Made by a program: the position numbers and the translations under genes. The notes beneath the pieces were generated by a model that searched no databases, was not told the origin of the DNA, and saw only the letters and a program-made list of their open reading frames with translations. From contig JAQFVV010000356.1 of NCBI GenBank assembly GCA_028023455.1, positions 251,893-315,892 on the forward strand: a stretch of 64,000 bases of DNA, written 5' to 3'. The stretch is from Epiperipatus broadwayi (taxonomy: Eukaryota > Onychophora > Udeonychophora > Euonychophora > Peripatidae). Within the stretch, counting starts at the first letter, position 1. Each line of letters starts with the position of its first letter. Positions 34,333 through 44,470 of the stretch are shown here, one piece after another.

Positions 34333-36950
34333 TTGGTTAGATTGATTCAACTTAATAGTATTATTAATTTTAGGGGTGGTATGTTGGATTTATTGTTTAG
34401 CACTAAGGATGATTTGAAGTGCAGAGAGGCTGATCAAGCTTTTTTTCCCCCTGATCCTTATCATCCATCTTTGAAATTTGTAATAGATGGTTCTCATGAA
34501 CATATAAAGCCTATAGTAAATAGTAAGAGAGATTACAAACATGGTGACTATTATGACTTTTATAAAGCTTTTGGGGATATTGATTGGAATGTAGTTTTGA
34601 TGGAAAATGATCCAAATGTAGCTGCAAATAATTTTGTTGGTATAGTTCAAAATTGTCTAGATCAATATATTCCTGTTAGGCATTATTTGAATACTAATAA
34701 TAAATATCCTAAATGGTTGTCTAAGGAATTGTGTAAGGGTTTGAACAGAAAACATAAATATCATAAGTTATATAAATTAACTAATGATAAAGAATTATAT
34801 AAGAAATTTAGTGGTTTGCGTGCTTATACTAAGACTCTTATGAAAAGAGATTATAATAATAATAATTTAAATAGAGTTGAAGAAAATTTTAGGAATAATC
34901 CACAAATGTTTTGGAATTATATAAAAGATCTTAATATTGTTGGAGGTAAAAGTTATAGATATAATGTAATTAGGCCTTCTATGATGATCTAGTCAATCAT
35001 TTTACAAATATGTATTTAGATACTTCAGATAATGATAATATGGTTGATATTAAATTTAATAAAGAGAGTTTTTGGAATATAGATGTTAATAAAATTGTAA
35101 TTCCTGAAGTGTATAGTGCAATTTCTAAAGTTAAATCGAAATCTTCTATGGGATATGATAATATTCCTAATTTTATTATCAAGGGTTGTACCCATTAATT
35201 TATCAATTGAGAAAACTATTATTCCTGATATATTTAAGATAGCTAACATTATACCAATTTTTAAGAAAGGGGATAAGATCTGATTCTGGTAATTATAGAT
35301 CTATTTCAATTCTGTCACCTTTTGCTAGGATTTATGAAAGGTGTATTTATAGTAATATTATTGTAGATATGATTAGGGTATTACCAAGTTATCAGAATGG
35401 TTTTTTACCTGGTAGATCTGTTGAAACTAATTTAATGGTGATATCTGATCATATTGCTCATGCCTTATCTGATCAGCAGAAATTAGATGTATATTTTGAT
35501 ATGACTCAGGCATTTGACAAAAGTTTCATATATTAGACTTTTGTATAAACTTAAAATGTTGGGTGTTAGTCCTCATTTAGTTGAGTGGTTTTCTAATTAT
35601 TTGAGAGGTTGTAAATCTTATGTGCATATGGATAAAACCAATTCTCTTTTTTTTGATAATATGATAGGTGTTCCTCAGGGTGGAATATTGGCACCATTAC
35701 TTTTTAATGTTTATATTGTGATCTTGATCATAGCATAAAAAATAGTATGATACTTACTTATGCTGATGATTGTAAGTTATTTAAAACAATTATTACTTAT
35801 AGAGATCATATTGAGGTTCAAAAGGATATAGAAAGTTTTATTATATGGTGTAAGTGTAACAATATGGAGATTAATATTAATAAAACATGCATTGTTTCCT
35901 ATACTAATAAAACTGAAAAATTTGTTTATCAATATAAAATTGAGAATATGGTTATTAACCTTTTGACTCCTAATTATATTATTGTCCCGAGTGAGTTAAA
36001 AATCAAAACTTTTAATTGGCCAAGACAAAGTCAATTGTCTAAATATATTTACCTTTTAATATCATATTCACTTTAGATTCGTTTGTAAAAAGTATATTAA
36101 TAATTTGTCAGGTTATGAAAGTGAACGAAAGTTCTTTAAAAAATAAATTTCTATTTGTTTATTGTAGAAATATTCCATAGCAGCAAATTAAAAGCTAAAC
36201 TTAGTAACGAATTAAAAAGAGTTGCTGATGTAAATTTTTTTTTTCAGTTTTACATTACGGAAAAGTAAATATTTTTTTTGCTAAAATCTTAAATATTTTT
36301 ACTAAAATCTTAAATATTTTTTTTAAATAATTTTATTTTTAGCATTATTTAGTAAAATAATTATAATTGGTCAGAAAATACTTTTATAATTGTCTAAAAT
36401 ATTTGTTTATCATTTTTGAATTGAAAATCTTAGTGTTTTTCTTTGATTAGGTGGTTTCTTTGTCCTTGCCAGCCAATCAGAATGTCTTTGATGGCTGAGA
36501 GCCAATCACTGACAAGCTTTATTCTTTGTAAAGCTTTACTGTCAGTTTTATTGATTTTCTACTTGTAAAATAATTCAAGAAAGGGCAGCATCTTACAGAA
36601 CTTTTAAAAACCTAGCTAACAAGTCTATAATGTCTATCCTAGCATTAAAAATGATGAAATTAGAGTGACGTCAATCGTCAACGTGTCTCATAAGAGACAG
36701 CACAAAGGTTAAATATAAAGAGATTGTATCCGATTTGAGAATTATATTTTGTAGTAATTTTACTTTTAATGCACATATTAAATATATTATTAATAAAGCA
36801 TACAGAAAGATGGGCTGTATTTTGAGATATGGGAGAGATTTATCTATTTCCATAAAATATAGGTTATTTTTTCTCTTGTTGTTACACTTTTAGAATATAA
36901 TTCTTGTATATGGAACTTCAATCTGATTAATATTCAGTCAAGAATATATA
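34333..36950 (+). pseudogene. LINE ORF2, reverse transcriptase part, frameshifted and interrupted
   Basis: Motifs in order: IIPIFKKGDK near 35245; DMTQAFDK (motif A) near 35500 with a one-base slip directly after; GVPQGGILAPLLFNVYI (motif B) near 35670; YADDCKLF (motif C, catalytic YADD) at 35758. The frame reaches KIENMVI near 35955, where the MITE is inserted, and resumes after the second TTAA with KYKEIVSDLR and HIKYIINKAYRKMG. At the insertion point the host frame continues in phase once the MITE and one TTAA are ignored. A C-terminal piece follows (36980-37258). Confidence 0.8.
35959..36708. mobile_element. piggyBac-type MITE, 750 bp
   Basis: Flanked by TTAA on both sides (35955-35958 and 36709-36712), the piggyBac target duplication. 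The termini are inverted repeats: CCTTTTGAC at the left and, read inward, CCTTTGTGC at the right. A subterminal palindrome GTCTCATAAGAGAC lies near the right end. There is no transposase ORF, so it is non-autonomous. It interrupts the RT between KIENMVI and KYKEIV. The inside is AT-rich with two CCAAT-containing stretches (about 36470-36515). Confidence 0.85.
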
Positions 36951-36979
36951 ATGTTGAAAAAAAATTTAATAAATTAATA

Positions 36980-37258
36980 ATGGGAGAATGTCAAATTGTT
37001 AAAACAGTATTAAAAGAAAGAAGAATATTGAAAGATGTGATATTGTTGAAAAAGTTGATTGATGGGGAAATTGATGTCAGTAACTGTATATCAAAAATAG
37101 AATTGAAAGTACCTAGTCGTTTATTAAGAGAAATGCAAACTTTCAAGGTTAGTATATGTAAAAATAATTTCTTTAGTAAGTCAGTTATTAATAGATTGCA
37201 AATAGTATATAATCTAACCTTTAATAATATTGATATTTTTGTGATCAATTTGTTATGA
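36980..37258 (+). pseudogene. LINE ORF2 C-terminal segment
   Basis: A 92-codon frame reading LKERRILKDVILLKKLIDG, then VPSRLLREMQTFKV. This resembles the conserved post-RT segment of CR1/Jockey ORF2 (LxDRRxxxDxxFLxKLxxG ... VPxRxxR). It follows 36900-36975, where the frame is broken, and stops about 180 bases before the GAATT tail. Confidence 0.65.
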
Positions 37259-37454
37259 ATGTTAGAAAACAACTAAATTTATAATTATTAACATATATGT
37301 ATATATAATCTTATGTATGTGGTTTGTATTTGCTTATAGTTGTTGTTTTTTGTTTTGTTTTTTTAATTATTATTGTTTTTTTTCTTTATTGTGTATTTCT
37401 GTTATAGTGTAAACGTTGAAATGCACATAATAAATGGATATTGAATTGAATTGA

Positions 37455-37672
<218 letters not shown>

Positions 37673-38330
37673 GTTTCAAAGGATAAACTTTATTAGTGTT
37701 CTAAAAGGTTACACAAGTTACATTTGACAACATATTTCTTATATATAAATTGTTTTCACAAAACTGCATATGTACAATGATTTGATCAGTACCTGTATGC
37801 TTTATCAAACTAGAAGTATCTAAGAGAAAAAAAAACAGTTCAATAAAGTCAATGATATTCACTCAATCATACGATTATATTCAATTAGATATACTTCAAT
37901 TAAACTAAAGCAGGAATGCGTCTAGTTTGTGTCAGTTGACTTTAGAACTGGCACAAGGATCCATGTTAAATATAGTTTTTTTTGTGTGCTTTTATATAAG
38001 TTCTTGTATATTCCAGGTGTCAATGTACTTAGTTTGTTCTGTAATCTTCCTGTCTCTTTCACGTATGGTTTTCAGCTTATTTCTGAACGTGTTTGGATGT
38101 CTTCTGGGATTATGATTGTATATGAAATTACACCTTGTACACCATAAGGCATAGAGTAAAAATGTGCAGATTCTTATTTCAGCAAAGACACCCCTTTTAA
38201 AAGAGTCAAAAAGGGTTATCATATTGATTTTTTTATCTTTGAGTGAAGTGCTAATGATTTCACGAATGTTTTCTAGACTTGAGCATGAGAAGAAAAGGTG
38301 GTTTTGTGTCTCCGAGTCCCTATGGCAAAG
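37673..38330 (-). pseudogene. 5'-truncated L1/Tx1-like LINE fragment, minus strand
   Basis: The reverse complement closely matches 46695-47350, the 3' end of the full-length element downstream. It keeps the last part of ORF2 (38222-37995: LFDSFKRGVFAEIRICTF, then TRCNFIYNHNPRRH) and the whole 3' UTR, including CAAGGATCCATGTTA and the terminal CCTTTGAAAC. Both ends abut the microsatellite: in sense orientation the order is (AAT)n, fragment, (AAT)n, the same as for the full-length copy. Confidence 0.85.
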
Positions 38331-38463
<133 letters not shown>

Positions 38464-38648
38464 GGAACAAACTTACAAAAGCTCGTGAATGTACTTCATT
38501 AAAGGCAAACAGAATCTAATTATTAATTTAAAAATCTTATAATTTTGAAAATTATAATCGATTTCTGGATTATAAGAAAATACGCTGTTAACAAAGTAAG
38601 TTTTTTTTTTATTATTTTGTCCTAAGAAAATCTAGTCATCTAGTTGAA

Positions 38649-38804
38649 ATGGCATCTGAAGATAACAATTGCATTGTTAGTAAAAGAAATAACAATACGG
38701 ATGTCAAATCAATTGCAGATGCCAGTAAGGAAAAAAAATATTATGCAAATATTGTTACAATGAAACCACAAAAAGCACATCAGCAAAAAATTCTGCCAAT
38801 TAAT
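38649..38804 (+). pseudogene. ORF1 N-terminus of element 2
   Basis: Starts MASEDNNCIVSKRNNN after a leader of the usual length and reads KKYYANIVTMKPQK. This parallels SYYAHVAKLPS near the N-terminus of the intact ORF1 of element 3. The frame then runs into unrelated codons at the deletion junction near 38805-38850. Confidence 0.6.
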
Positions 38805-40854
38805 GCAAAAAGATGGTGCTCCTCCTATAAACAGCTGGTTGGATGCTGGTGACCCCGGCGAACATGGCATCACAGAAATCCAAATCAAAAAGAAGATAAC
38901 ATCTCTCCCGGACGGCGTTCATCCTGGCCTTCATGGCATCCCAAATTTCCTTCTCAAACACCTCAGTCAATTCACTGTGCCAATTATTAAAAAAATGATT
39001 GATCACCTAGCCTCCGGCAACAGAAACATAACAGATCTTTACCCAGTGGCACTCGTGCCTTTTATTAAAAAAGCAAAACCACTAAACGACATTAACAATA
39101 TCCGGCCAATTTCCATGACCCCATTGCTTATCAAGATAATTGAATCAGTCATTAAAGATCAAATCCAAACTCAAATCCTTAGCCATATCTCGTCAAATCA
39201 ATACGGGAAAAAGGGATCATCAACCTCGCATGCTATGTCCAATGTAACTGCACTATTCAATTACATCAGAGGACATCATAAATCAAAACCTATTGCTGTC
39301 CAGCTGGATGTTGCGGCAGCATTTGATTCAGTCCAGATAAATATCCTCCTGGATATTCTGTTGGAATGCGACATTCCAGCCAGGATTGTTCAGATGATCA
39401 GCAATCTGCTCAACAACAGAGAGATTTTTCTCTCTCTTGATGGCAAGATTACACCAGGCTTCAAGCCATACAAGTCGATCCCTCAAGGATCTCCACTCAG
39501 TGCCCTTTTCTTCACAGCATACATCAACCCTCTTCTGATGGATATAGAAAAAAACCTCCCAGGAATTTTCCTTCCCTCTCTCAATAAAAACTTCAATGTA
39601 TTTGCATATATAGATGACATCATGGTTGTTCTTCCCACCATTAAATACCTTCCCCATCTCATGAACATCTTAAACAGAAATACAGCGAAACTTGGCCTAC
39701 AAATAAACTTTAACAAATCTTCCATCTGGAAGATCATGTCTGGTAAACAAATTAACTCTCCCTTTTCTGCAAAACCCCAAAGATACCTAGGTTTCCCAAT
39801 CTTCAAAACACCAACTGCAATGGCAAGAGAGATTCAAGATGCAATCCTCCATTCAACTGAAGCCATCACCACGTCACTCTCTAGAGTATACCTTTCATTA
39901 TATGGAAAGGTTGGCCTCCTCAACATGATCATAATGCCAAAAATCTCATATTATCTCCCATTCGTAAAGATGTCTAAACAGTTTCAAAATAAAATCAACC
40001 GATTATGTACCAAACTTCTCTGGAGAGGAAGGACAGTTGCTATTAGCTTGCGAGGCATCCAACGACCACGCAGGTTCAATGGACTGTCATTCCACTCAAT
40101 ACAAGCAATCATTTTACAGAAAACCCACAACATTCTACATAATCTGATCATCTCATGTGGATACTCCAACATTATTAAAAAAAATACACTGACAGATCGT
40201 CCTCCGCCCTCTGCCAGTTCATGGATAGCCTCCCTAATAGACCACTTACAACTTTATAACCCAATAATGCCCTCTAACCTTAACAAAAAAATCACCTTAT
40301 GGGAAGCATACAATATAATCAACTATAATCAACAACCCATTAAAACCAGCCTAAAAATAACCAACCAAAGACTCATTTCACACTTCAAAAGATGGAGTCT
40401 GGAACCCAAATTCCTTGACTTCATCATTAAAATAAATCTTAATGCGCTTCCCACGAATTGGTTCCTTTATCACCAAAGAGGTTTTAACAGCATTGATCCT
40501 ATATGTGGTCTGTGTGCTCGTGAAGATGAAACCATAGACCATATTATACACTGGTGCCCAAGACTTAAAACACTGAAAGAGATAATTATAATTAATTCCA
40601 ACATAAGACCTGATATGATTTTCTCACTTGAAAATGCCATTCATAATGGATTTTTTTCAATAATAAGGCTTTCTACCTTTGTCCTTTATTCCATATGGAT
40701 AGTGAGATGCAAAACTCTCATGGAATTACCCCCGCCACAAATCATACCATTGTTTTATCAAACGCTCAAAAAAATCAAGAAACGTGACCAGCTCCTGGCC
40801 TCCAGTAAAGTCTTTGATGACACCTGGTCTTTAACTGCTCTTTCTTTTTCCTGA
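38803..40854 (+). CDS. Reverse transcriptase (truncated ORF2 of L1/Tx1-like LINE), intact 683-residue frame
   Basis: An uninterrupted frame starting inside ORF2 just upstream of the RT. RT motifs: VALVPFIKKAKPLNDINNIRP (residues about 83-103), QLDVAAAFDSV (motif A, about 167-177), PQGSPLSALFFTAYINP (motif B, about 227), AYIDDIMVV (motif C, YIDD at about 269-272). A zf-RVT-type C-terminal zinc knuckle, CGLCAREDETIDHIIHWC, starts at about residue 568. The endonuclease that should precede it is deleted, so it cannot nick targets itself. An open frame this long in a dead element suggests a recent insertion. The ATG at 38803 is only the first one in frame and may not be used. Base composition is richer in C than the surroundings. 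Confidence 0.85.
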   Translation: MQKDGAPPINSWLDAGDPGEHGITEIQIKKKITSLPDGVHPGLHGIPNFLLKHLSQFTVPIIKKMIDHLASGNRNITDLYPVALVPFIKKAKPLNDINNIRPISMTPLLIKIIESVIKDQIQTQILSHISSNQYGKKGSSTSHAMSNVTALFNYIRGHHKSKPIAVQLDVAAAFDSVQINILLDILLECDIPARIVQMISNLLNNREIFLSLDGKITPGFKPYKSIPQGSPLSALFFTAYINPLLMDIEKNLPGIFLPSLNKNFNVFAYIDDIMVVLPTIKYLPHLMNILNRNTAKLGLQINFNKSSIWKIMSGKQINSPFSAKPQRYLGFPIFKTPTAMAREIQDAILHSTEAITTSLSRVYLSLYGKVGLLNMIIMPKISYYLPFVKMSKQFQNKINRLCTKLLWRGRTVAISLRGIQRPRRFNGLSFHSIQAIILQKTHNILHNLIISCGYSNIIKKNTLTDRPPPSASSWIASLIDHLQLYNPIMPSNLNKKITLWEAYNIINYNQQPIKTSLKITNQRLISHFKRWSLEPKFLDFIIKINLNALPTNWFLYHQRGFNSIDPICGLCAREDETIDHIIHWCPRLKTLKEIIIINSNIRPDMIFSLENAIHNGFFSIIRLSTFVLYSIWIVRCKTLMELPPPQIIPLFYQTLKKIKKRDQLLASSKVFDDTWSLTALSFS

Positions 40855-41127
40855 TTATCAACTCCCACCTACCCAGCATTATAGAATAGGAAATTCTAAA
40901 AGAAAATATGCATGTTTATATTAAAAATGCTTATTCCATTAAACAAGTTCTTGGAATCTCATCACTATACCTAACCACATAAGAGTATAACAATTGTACT
41001 CTCAAAACAAAATCTAGCCAGATGACAAATAGAACATTATACAATCATATTATTGTACAATTTATTCATTTATCTATCCTTTATTAGTATGTAATCACTA
41101 TTTATTGTTAATAAAAAAAATTTGTTG

Positions 41128-41938
41128 AAATGAAGTTTAAAAAAAAGATAAATATCCTAAGGTGAAGTAATTTGGAACACTCTAGATTGAACGAAGATAA
41201 GAAATCACTAAGTAATTAAAAGCAATAAGTTATCAATCTTATCCAAACTGAAGAAATTAATTAAAACTAAAAAAAAAAAAAAATAAAATGTTAAATTAAA
41301 ACTTTATAGTAGATTTTTGTATAAATCGATATAATAGTCAATAGATCCAAAATATAGTAGATTTTTGTATAAATCGATATAATAGTCAATAGATCCAAAA
41401 ATAGAGTCTTGTATGCTTTATTAATAAAATCCTCTAGGCTTATTAGTTCCAACTGAAGATCACTCAAAAAAAAAAAAAAAAACAACCATTTATTTATAAA
41501 ATCCCCAAGGTGTAAACAATCTATTAAAAAAAACCATTTAAAATATCCATTAAAAGAAGCTACTTCAAGTAATTAATTTTGACGTCAAAAAATGTCAGCA
41601 GTTATCAAAAGATCAATTATATTAGAACAATAGAAAAAAATTGAATATCAATAAAAAAACATATTTTGATCCAATTAATTTCACAAAAAATATGCACATA
41701 TCAATCTTTGAATAGAGACTTATAAAATGTAAAAATCTTAAAAACATAGTACCAAATTAAACGATGTCAGCCATAAGAATAACGTTTAGATAAGCCCTCT
41801 GTCCATGTAATAACATAGAAAAAAACAGTATGATATCCAAAAAACTGATAAAAAAAATAACGAAAGGCTCTTTTAAAAAAAAAAAATTCCAATGGTTTTA
41901 AGAGAAAGAAAAAAACACATCCTACTTCTACAAGAGAC
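41128..41938. other. Spacer between elements 2 and 3
   Basis: AT-rich with poly-A runs and the 48-bp duplication; no gene. Confidence 0.5.
41303..41398. repeat. Short tandem duplication, about 48-bp unit
   Basis: Two nearly identical units in tandem, each containing TAGTAGATTTTTGTATAAAT and CAATAGATCC, lie between elements 2 and 3. Confidence 0.85.
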
Positions 41939-41980
41939 AGCAGCAGCAGCAGCATCATCATCATCATCATCATCATCATC

Positions 41981-42010
<30 letters not shown>
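41939..42010. repeat. Compound (CAG)n(CAT)n(AAT)n microsatellite
   Basis: Short CAG, then CAT, then (AAT)n of about 30 bases, ending exactly where the leader of element 3 starts. It is the 5' flank of a LINE whose 3' flank is also (AAT)n. Confidence 0.9.
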
Positions 42011-42011
<1 letters not shown>

Positions 42012-42196
42012 ATAAGACACCAGAGGTCGCCTCTAGCTTACCACTCGTTCAGATCGTGCTCCTCAATTTATTAAAATATAAAATATACCGATTACAGGTA
42101 AGAGTTTTATATCTCTAATAACTATAAAATAGAAAACTAATAGATTAATTTAAAAAAGAAGAGAAATACAAAAAGGCAACACAGATTGATTGCATA

Positions 42197-43684
42197 ATGG
42201 ACTTAGATGTCCAACATCCAGCCATGATGTCTGTCAGCTCAGACACATTTAAAAGTTATTATGCACATGTTGCAAAATTACCATCAACGGTTGTAAAAAA
42301 AAGTGAAAATAATACGCGATTGTTTTTCTCAAGGAAAACGCAGCTAGCACCTAGATTTCACCATTCTATAGCAGGAGATCTGATGAAACTAGATCTTACC
42401 CCAAAAATCACTGAAACCTATGTTAACACAATAAAAGAGCCTTGGTCTAATGATAGCCTTAATAAAATATCTGAAGTGTTTAACCAGACGATCCCTAGGG
42501 AACTCTTCAATTCATTTAAACGTTTTTTCACTGAACGCTCCGTTGTCATAGCAATTACAGATAGAAACTGTTTGCTATATAGATTCCCTAAGGAGCTTCT
42601 ATTCGAAGAGATAAATAATAAAAAACTATGGAATTTGATAGTTCTCGTGGGAGATCATCCGAATCCGCGTTATCTGGCTATTGAATTTGTAAACGAAGAA
42701 AGCAAAAAATTGTTCCGACAAGAAATGAAAACTCTGGGGCAATACATATTAGTTGTAGTCAATCCCAACAGGAAAAACTTTATTACTGGTTTAATTAAAA
42801 AAACTTGCCTAGGTTACACAGAAACAGATTTCATTAAACTTATGAAACCATTCGGGAAGGTGATAGATTTTCAGCCTTTACAGATTAAAAATATACCCAT
42901 CCCAATATTTAGTAATAATTATAGATTTAAAGTAAAACTGGGAGAGAACATTAATCCCGAAAATATTCCAACACAAGTTGCAGATGAAGCAGCAACATTA
43001 TTTCTTGTTATAAATGGTCTAAAACCGCAATGCTTTCATTGCAAAGAACACGGTCATCTTATTAGTAACTGTCCGGCTTTATATTGTAATAATTGTAATA
43101 TGAGTGCATCCCCCTTACATCAATGCCCAAAAGAAGACTTTCATAGTAATCAAGAAGTGACTGTAGATGAAGATGTGCAATCGACAGACCATAATATTGA
43201 GGGAAAAAATGATACTAACATTAGCAATAGTGGAAATGTGATTCTACATACTACAGGGTCCGATAGCATTGAAGTTCCCTCCTCTCCTAATCCGGAAATC
43301 TCAACCCCTCTTAATAAAACATCTCTCGAAATAATGGAATCACTTGCAGTGTTGCCGCCCCTACAAATTCTAGAAACTCCTCAAATCACTAGAAAACCAG
43401 GTCGGCCACCTAAAAAAAAATCAGGTAATAATCCCAAGAAACTCATGGCTCTAGAATGTGAAAGTAGTGATAATGATTCCCCTCCTCCAGTCTCTAGAAA
43501 AAAAGCTAACATCACGCAAAGTTACAATGCCTCTCTAATTGCCACATACTCATCAGAAAATAGTCCAATGGAAGAGGAAACTGATAGTATTACAAACATA
43601 AATAAAGTTTCACTTGAAAACCCATTCATAGACAGGAAAATGAGATCCAATGATATTTCTCCCAAATCTACAGACAATAATTGA
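42197..43684 (+). CDS. LINE ORF1 protein with zinc knuckles and AT-hook
   Basis: An intact 495-residue frame starting MDLDVQHPAMMS. ORF1 proteins of this group bind element RNA and form the particle that is moved. The middle (about residues 110-275) looks like a folded nucleic-acid-binding region, with patterns such as FGKVIDFQPLQIK that recall an RRM. A zinc knuckle CX2CX4HX4C (CFHCKEHGHLISNC) starts at residue 279, followed by CNNCNMSASPLHQC, an altered second knuckle. The C-terminal part is low-complexity and acidic/Ser-rich and contains RKPGRPPKKKSG near residue 400, a classic AT-hook (GRP core with basic flanks) that binds A/T minor grooves. The frame starts after a 186-base leader; ORF2 starts about 130 bases downstream. 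Confidence 0.85.
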   Translation: MDLDVQHPAMMSVSSDTFKSYYAHVAKLPSTVVKKSENNTRLFFSRKTQLAPRFHHSIAGDLMKLDLTPKITETYVNTIKEPWSNDSLNKISEVFNQTIPRELFNSFKRFFTERSVVIAITDRNCLLYRFPKELLFEEINNKKLWNLIVLVGDHPNPRYLAIEFVNEESKKLFRQEMKTLGQYILVVVNPNRKNFITGLIKKTCLGYTETDFIKLMKPFGKVIDFQPLQIKNIPIPIFSNNYRFKVKLGENINPENIPTQVADEAATLFLVINGLKPQCFHCKEHGHLISNCPALYCNNCNMSASPLHQCPKEDFHSNQEVTVDEDVQSTDHNIEGKNDTNISNSGNVILHTTGSDSIEVPSSPNPEISTPLNKTSLEIMESLAVLPPLQILETPQITRKPGRPPKKKSGNNPKKLMALECESSDNDSPPPVSRKKANITQSYNASLIATYSSENSPMEEETDSITNINKVSLENPFIDRKMRSNDISPKSTDNN

Positions 43685-43815
43685 ACAATGCATATTTATT
43701 GATCCATTAAAATATACTACAGATTCCCTTATTAAAATATTTAACTTTATTTTAGAATAAAACTTTCCTATGCTAGGCTTAGATTCTGATATATACGTGC
43801 ACACACATACAAATA

Positions 43816-44470
43816 ATGGATATTAAAATAGGAGTTTTTAATGTTAGAGGGTTAAACTCCCCACAAAAAATTGACCTCCTCGCTAAATGGTACGACATTG
43901 TTAAACCGCAGATAATGGGCATTATCGAAACAAAAATCTACAGTGGCTCATTAATCAACCCTACAGACAAGCTAAATTCCAAAGGCTTTACAGCCTTCTC
44001 AAACACATCTGACGCTCCATCAGTGGGTACAGGCATCATCATTGATAAAGCCTGCCCATTTAGTTCTTTCAAAATCCTACATATTGATGCACACTTGCTG
44101 ATAATTACATTCACTCATAAAGTCATTACCTTAAACATAGCAATTGTTTATATCCTCCCCAGGTCCCACTATTATAAATAGAATTATACAAACACTTAAC
44201 TCTAGGTTCATAAATGCTATGTATCCGACGATTATTTTGGGAGATTTCAACATGACATATCAGACCTTCACCAGCAAATGGTTACATCAGCTGTCCTTTC
44301 CGATGATGAGTGGAAGAGGTTTTCTACCGGAGAAGGCCATGTCATTTAACAATGGTAGACATTCATCACTTATAGATCTGGTTTTCTATTTGCCATCATT
44401 ATATAACATGATATGCATTCAATTAAAGAATTCCCCCCTCTCTGATCATGCAGCTGTTTTAGTGTCACTG
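43816..44470 (+). pseudogene. LINE ORF2, APE-type endonuclease (element 3), one frameshift
   Basis: Starts MDIKIGVFNVRGLNSPQK, then IMGIIETKIY (catalytic E motif). The frame slips near 44150 and continues with TIILGDFNMTYQ (catalytic GDFN), HSSLIDLVFYLPS and LSDHAAVLVSLE (the SDH motif). All main catalytic positions of the APE fold survive apart from the slip. The domain would make the first nick at the target, so it is the natural candidate for any target preference. Confidence 0.8.

Larger units (their letters stand above)
38464..41127 (+). mobile_element. L1/Tx1-like LINE, internally deleted (element 2)
   Basis: Begins directly at the end of the (ATT)n tract. A leader of about 185 bases precedes ORF1, the same length as in element 3 (42011-47350), so the 5' end looks complete. 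ORF1 is cut after about 52 codons and joins the RT part of ORF2; most of ORF1 and the whole endonuclease are missing. The 3' UTR ends near ATTGTTAATAAA ... GTTGAAATG, comparable with ATTAATAAAG ... CCTTTGAAAC in element 3. No (ATT)n or (AAT)n follows its 3' end. Confidence 0.75.

Noticed and set aside
39328-39806. Minus-strand frames of about 107 and 109 codons
   Set aside because: Shadows of the intact RT frame on the plus strand.
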